Positions 60,424-64,000 of a stretch of 64,000 nucleotides of DNA are shown piece after piece; positions within the stretch are counted from its first letter, which is position 1; each line of letters begins with the position of its first letter. The notes under the pieces are model-generated. The model had not been told where the DNA came from. It saw only the letters and a program-made list of their open reading frames with translations, and did no database searches. The position numbers were made by a program, and so were the translations under genes. This DNA comes from Hyalella azteca (taxonomy: Eukaryota > Arthropoda > Malacostraca > Amphipoda > Hyalellidae): assembly GCF_000764305.2 (NCBI RefSeq), contig NW_025940813.1:62001-126000 (forward strand), in the 5' to 3' direction.

Positions 60424-62691
60424 ATTACAATATTTTGCCAAAATAGACGGACACTAGACGATTTGCAAGCACTTACATCGAATATTTCTTTCTTGCATAT
60501 ATTCCAGAAAAATGTGGAAATCTCTTTGGATCACTAAAGACGTTGCAGGCTCGCTGTATTGTATAGAAAACAGTTTTCACGCTTTCATATTCAGATAGAA
60601 GATTGAAAAATGATTTTAGCATTGAGCTTATCCATAATAAGTATAACTGTTCAAATAGGACGAATGCTGTCATCGCTCAGCTATAAGAGGGCAAACGTTC
60701 ATGTGCGATGCTCACCAGTGTTCATTTATTTAACTGGTAGAGACGAGGAAATAGGCAAGAAAATTCATTCTTTTCCCTTTTTAAATGGTACGGAAATAAA
60801 TTTTCAGTAGAATGCGAGATGACTTTCGGTATCGCAGCTAGATTCCCAAGGAAAATTTCAATATTTGAATGGATAAATTCTCGAAAAGACTTTTAGATAA
60901 TTATTTGAATTAAGAGATTTTTCTCGCTCAGTTAACAATATAAGCAAAAAATGGCGGAAAACAGCCCCCGAAAGGGTGTCGTATTGTCCAGAGAGATTAA
61001 TAGAAGATGTGAAGTCGTCAATATTTGTCGATTTGAGCTAATAGTTTAGTTGAGTGGTGTTTTCAGAGGTGTATAGTAGGATTCTGTTAATAATTCGACA
61101 TAGTAAGCTTTCATCATCCGATAGCGATTCCGGTTTGATCTTAAATCTCGAAATTGCGGCACCAAAACAGTATTTGGAATTATCAATGAACTTATGATCA
61201 AAGATCAAGCTTTCGAAATTGTAGCACACGGTTGTCAAGATTAGCGACGATTTTATTTTTTAACGGGCGGCTGTTAGAAATGAATATTATCGAGATTCAA
61301 AGTAAATAATTTGATAATACACTAGCGTCTAGCACAGAGAACACAAAAGGAATTAAGGATCATTTTTTATGAGTAACTATTCCTCTGGGTCTAATTACGT
61401 GACGGTTACTTTATCATCAGTCACAGATTACGGAAAAGAAAACCCGGATCATCAAGAAAAGTTTAAGGGCAGGAAGATGTTTGCAGTCGCTTATCAGTAG
61501 AAGGTTTTCCTAGTTCCTTTGTGTTGGCAAATCCTCGATTGAACGCAGCCAAGGCGATATCATCTGCCCCTGCTGTAACAGTCGGCTAACCTAACTGCTA
61601 AAATGCTAGGGATCAACTCCTTGGGCTAAAATCTTGAAGCAATGATGCGGAGACCACTCTTTTTCTGCGTATACCGTCCCTCTCTGCCTCACGCTTTCGC
61701 CGCTGCCTAAAGCTCGCAGTATCATTTGTACAATTGAGGCTTCTGTCTCATCCGTGTTTATGGTCGGCGAGGGGCGGGTCGGAGCCGAGGGGCTGAATGT
61801 GGTTAGTGCAGAAAGACGACTTGGATTCAGGATTCCTGGGAGAATTGTGATGGGCTTTGCGATAAGGGCTGCCAGACTTGGCCTCTCTTAGACTTGCCTT
61901 CCGCCCTCAATAAGATGGCGAGCAGAAAACCTTGGAATCAAATCAATATTGAAATTCTAACAGATGAAGATCTGTACATCCGTTCTGAACAACAAGTTTA
62001 GAGTCAGTCACTAGAGTAAATTTCGCAATTTTGCTCAAGTAAAGTGTTTTGTTCTTTGCAAACCACCAACTTTGCAATTTGGCAGAATCGGGTAAAATTC
62101 ATCGAAATTGTGCAGGCGAAAATAGTGATGATAAAGATCAGTGGAGAATGCTGAACATCAAAGCATGTTCATGAAAAAATGTTCTCGTTTTGACTGAAAA
62201 CCGCGTTTTTCATAACTGAAGTTATTTATATTCATGCTGGTATGATTTGGAACATTCAAGATTGTGATATGTTTACTGCATTTTTTCATATTTCCGTGAA
62301 AAGGTATTTACATGATAACAATAAAGTTGAATACATTCGCAAATCTTAGATTTAGATTTGTAAAAAAAATAATTTAGATTTTGTCATGCGGCAAAGTAAT
62401 CCACTTTTATATTCATCTTTAACTTACTTAGCAGCTTGATGTCCGAGAGAAAAATTTTGGAAGCGTCAACCGTAAAGAAGGACTCATATGGTTTTTTTCC
62501 GAGTATAATTATGTGAAGTACCCTCTTCTTACCGAATATGGATGGCAAAATTCAATTGGCAGTTAACAATGGCAGTAATTACGTTACTTTACTGCAGTGG
62601 ACTAATATCTTATATTACAAAGTCGTAAAAGTCAATAAACCTTAACGAAAACTAATCTACATTTCAGCAGAACCCGTGAAGCCCTCTTACT
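60424..62691. other. Intron DNA; GC-richer patch at 61540-61930
   Basis: AT-rich flanks around a block with GGCGAGGGGCGGGTCGGAGC and other GC-rich words that is closed by stops in all frames. It may be a regulatory block or an unrecognised old repeat. Nothing else was identified. Confidence 0.4.
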
Positions 62692-63027
62692 TTAAGGTTT
62701 TTGACTCTTATTTTTTCCATTTTTCCCACAATTTTCAATCGGAGCATACAAGGCTCGCAGAAGGCGTAAATTGAACAGAATTAATATGGTTCTGGGGTCA
62801 CAATTTTTGCCAGATATTTCGTTTGGTCTGCACCCATATTCTGCGTCGTTCATACATTCGCAGCGTCAGCATAGCGGCGCATTCTTTATGTGGTGCAAAT
62901 CTTCGATCTTGCAGCCGCAGTAGAAGCTGCCACAGCGCTCTGGGTCATGACTGTTAGTCGGCGTTGATGTTTTCGTCAATCTCTTTAAAATGCGCTTAAT
63001 GGACACCACATCGATTATTGACTTTGT
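62692..63027 (-). pseudogene. Decayed cysteine-rich reading frame, family unknown
   Basis: On the minus strand one frame runs 112 codons, from just after a TGA (63028-63030) to TAA (62692-62694), with a single internal TGA (62866-62868). About seven or eight stops would be expected at random. Around the break the peptide is cysteine-rich: DPERCGSFYCGCKIEDLHHI before it, and RCECMNDAEYGCRPNEISGK then NCDP after it. Nine cysteines lie within about 65 residues. A disulphide-rich extracellular module is the natural reading, but I do not recognise a family and there is no start codon or clear splice site. A second frame is also partly open here (the arginine/leucine-rich LTLRMYERRRIWVQTKRN), so a transposon remnant is an alternative. 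Confidence 0.3.
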
Positions 63028-63786
63028 TCAGCATAATCACTAGTGCTCCTTATAGCGATAGGACCTTGGGACAAACTTTCATGCATGCGTTTTTGATGTG
63101 GTTAGTGTTGTTCTGCTTGTGATTCCAACTAAAACTTTGATGATAACTCAATAGTGTTAAATCACGAAACTTCCCAACAGCATCCACTTCGTCACGCTAT
63201 GAGGTAATCAGCGAGGCTAAGTTTCCTGAAATCGTAATGATTTTTAACAAATTGTTATATTATACTAATCAGCAACATAAATAACTAATCCCATTGATAT
63301 GAACTTTATCTCATGACAAGAATGCCACTGCGAACTGCTATGCTGATTAAATTTTATACCATAATGACACTCACTGTTACATGCGTTTAAAAAATTGCGC
63401 TAAGGTCCCATTAAAATGTCTATGCATTGAATCAGCAGAAAAAATATTCTGCTAAAATGTCGAACGTACTGTGTTGCCACCGAATTAAAATGCACATCTC
63501 AATGAATATAAATCATAAATACTTACTAGTCATGTTACGTTACCATGCTTCCTACATTTTTTGATCAACATGAAGATTTTTATAAACTCAGGTTCTATTT
63601 CTAAAATGCAATAATTTAGAACTCAGATTCTACAAGGTGAAAAATTTTCAGCACTTTTACACTTATCAAAACCATTAACAATTAACATAAGTGCAAGAAA
63701 TGCATTTTGATAATGAATATTTAAAATCTATATCAACTTATTCCACTTATTCGCCTCGTACATTTTCGCTTTTTCTCTCATTGCAG
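63028..63786. other. 3' end of intron 1 with acceptor
   Basis: AT-rich. The last 30 bases form a pyrimidine-rich tract ending GCAG at 63786, a good 3' splice site. Nothing else was recognised. Confidence 0.6.
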
Positions 63787-63834
63787 GCAGCGAAGGCAGT
63801 TGGGAGCAATGGTGGACCTACAGTGGCATTTCTG
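63787..63834 (+). CDS. CA10/CA11-like carbonic-anhydrase-related protein, coding exon 2
   Basis: A 48-base exon in phase 1/1 between a strong acceptor (TTTTTCTCTCATTGCAG) and the donor G|GTGAGT (GT at 63835). Read with the last base of exon 1 it gives GSEGSWEQWWTYSGISG, completed by the next exon. In arthropod CARPB the segment that follows, as I recall it, is a proline and then a FWGLINPxW block, which marks the start of the carbonic-anhydrase fold; that part is outside the window. The two tryptophans and the YxGISG turn are the diagnostic residues seen here. The short symmetrical exon would be hard to identify without exon 1 and the family motif. Confidence 0.82.
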
Positions 63835-64000
63835 GTGAGTGTTTAATGTTATGATTTCCTGTGGAAAGGGTCTACCAAGCTTTTTTTAATTGAATCTTAA
63901 TCTGTTTTGTTAATCAAGCGGACTCGTGATAGAGCGAGTTATTTTCTATTTATGAAAAATGTATACGTATATTTGTACAATGAATATATAGCAGTCAATC
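63835..64000 (+). other. Start of intron 2 of the CA10-like gene
   Basis: Begins GTGAGTGTTT after exon 2; the window ends before the next acceptor. Confidence 0.75.

Larger units (their letters stand above)
27005..63786 (+). other. Intron 1 of the CA10-like gene, about 36.8 kb
   Basis: The intron is bounded by GTAAGG at 27005 and by a pyrimidine-rich acceptor, TTTTCGCTTTTTCTCTCATT then GCAG, ending at 63786. Outside the repeats and elements listed separately it is AT-rich and I see no further exon of this family, though an unrecognised small alternative exon could hide in it. Gene-free stretches between listed items (for example 33.9-37.0, 42.9-46.6, 49.1-54.4 and 56.9-60.1 kb) contain nothing I can name. 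The patches 44190-44240, 53100-53400 and 61540-61930 are GC-richer than the rest. Large first introns are known for vertebrate CA10. Confidence 0.75.

Overview
The window is AT-rich animal nuclear DNA with no bacterial gene layout. The only confidently recognised gene is on the + strand. It is the 5' end of a carbonic-anhydrase-related protein of the CA10/CA11 group (CARPB of arthropods). A short first coding exon (26953-27004) encodes a signal peptide and ends on a GT donor. A 36.8-kb intron follows. A 48-base second coding exon (63787-63834) then encodes SWEQWWTYSGISG, the hallmark start of the mature protein in this family. The rest of the gene lies beyond the right edge. The peptide, the AT-rich base composition, the very large intron and the load of minisatellites and small DNA transposons suggest an arthropod, perhaps a malacostracan crustacean such as an amphipod. 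The species is not resolved.

Layout. 1 to about 26.8 kb is upstream or intergenic DNA: a decayed protein-coding remnant on the minus strand at 1122-1500, tandem arrays at 4.5-5.7, 8.3-8.7, 11.9-12.2, 14.8-14.9 and 21.5-22.1 kb, and two inverted copies of one short palindrome-rich interspersed element (7.8 and 23.4 kb). From 26.84 to 27.0 kb come the putative transcription start, leader and exon 1. From 27.0 to 63.8 kb is intron 1. It holds at least eight further tandem arrays, including a strict 52-bp array carrying an evenly spaced CACGTG E-box in every unit and a 25-copy 20-bp array of alternating palindromes. It also holds a complete non-autonomous hAT-type element with perfect 8-bp target-site duplications (54476-54972), a second MITE-like element (40157-40305), several near-perfect hairpins, and a decayed cysteine-rich reading frame close to exon 2 (62692-63027, minus strand). 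The window ends just inside intron 2.

Most open frames here are short and of the length expected by chance in AT-rich DNA, or are by-products of stop-free tandem repeats. Three short frames are listed as weak candidates because of their composition or signals. No rRNA, tRNA, CRISPR array or intact transposase/reverse-transcriptase gene was recognised. There is no gene network to describe: one gene start spans the right 37 kb, and everything else is repeats, relics or unannotated non-coding DNA.
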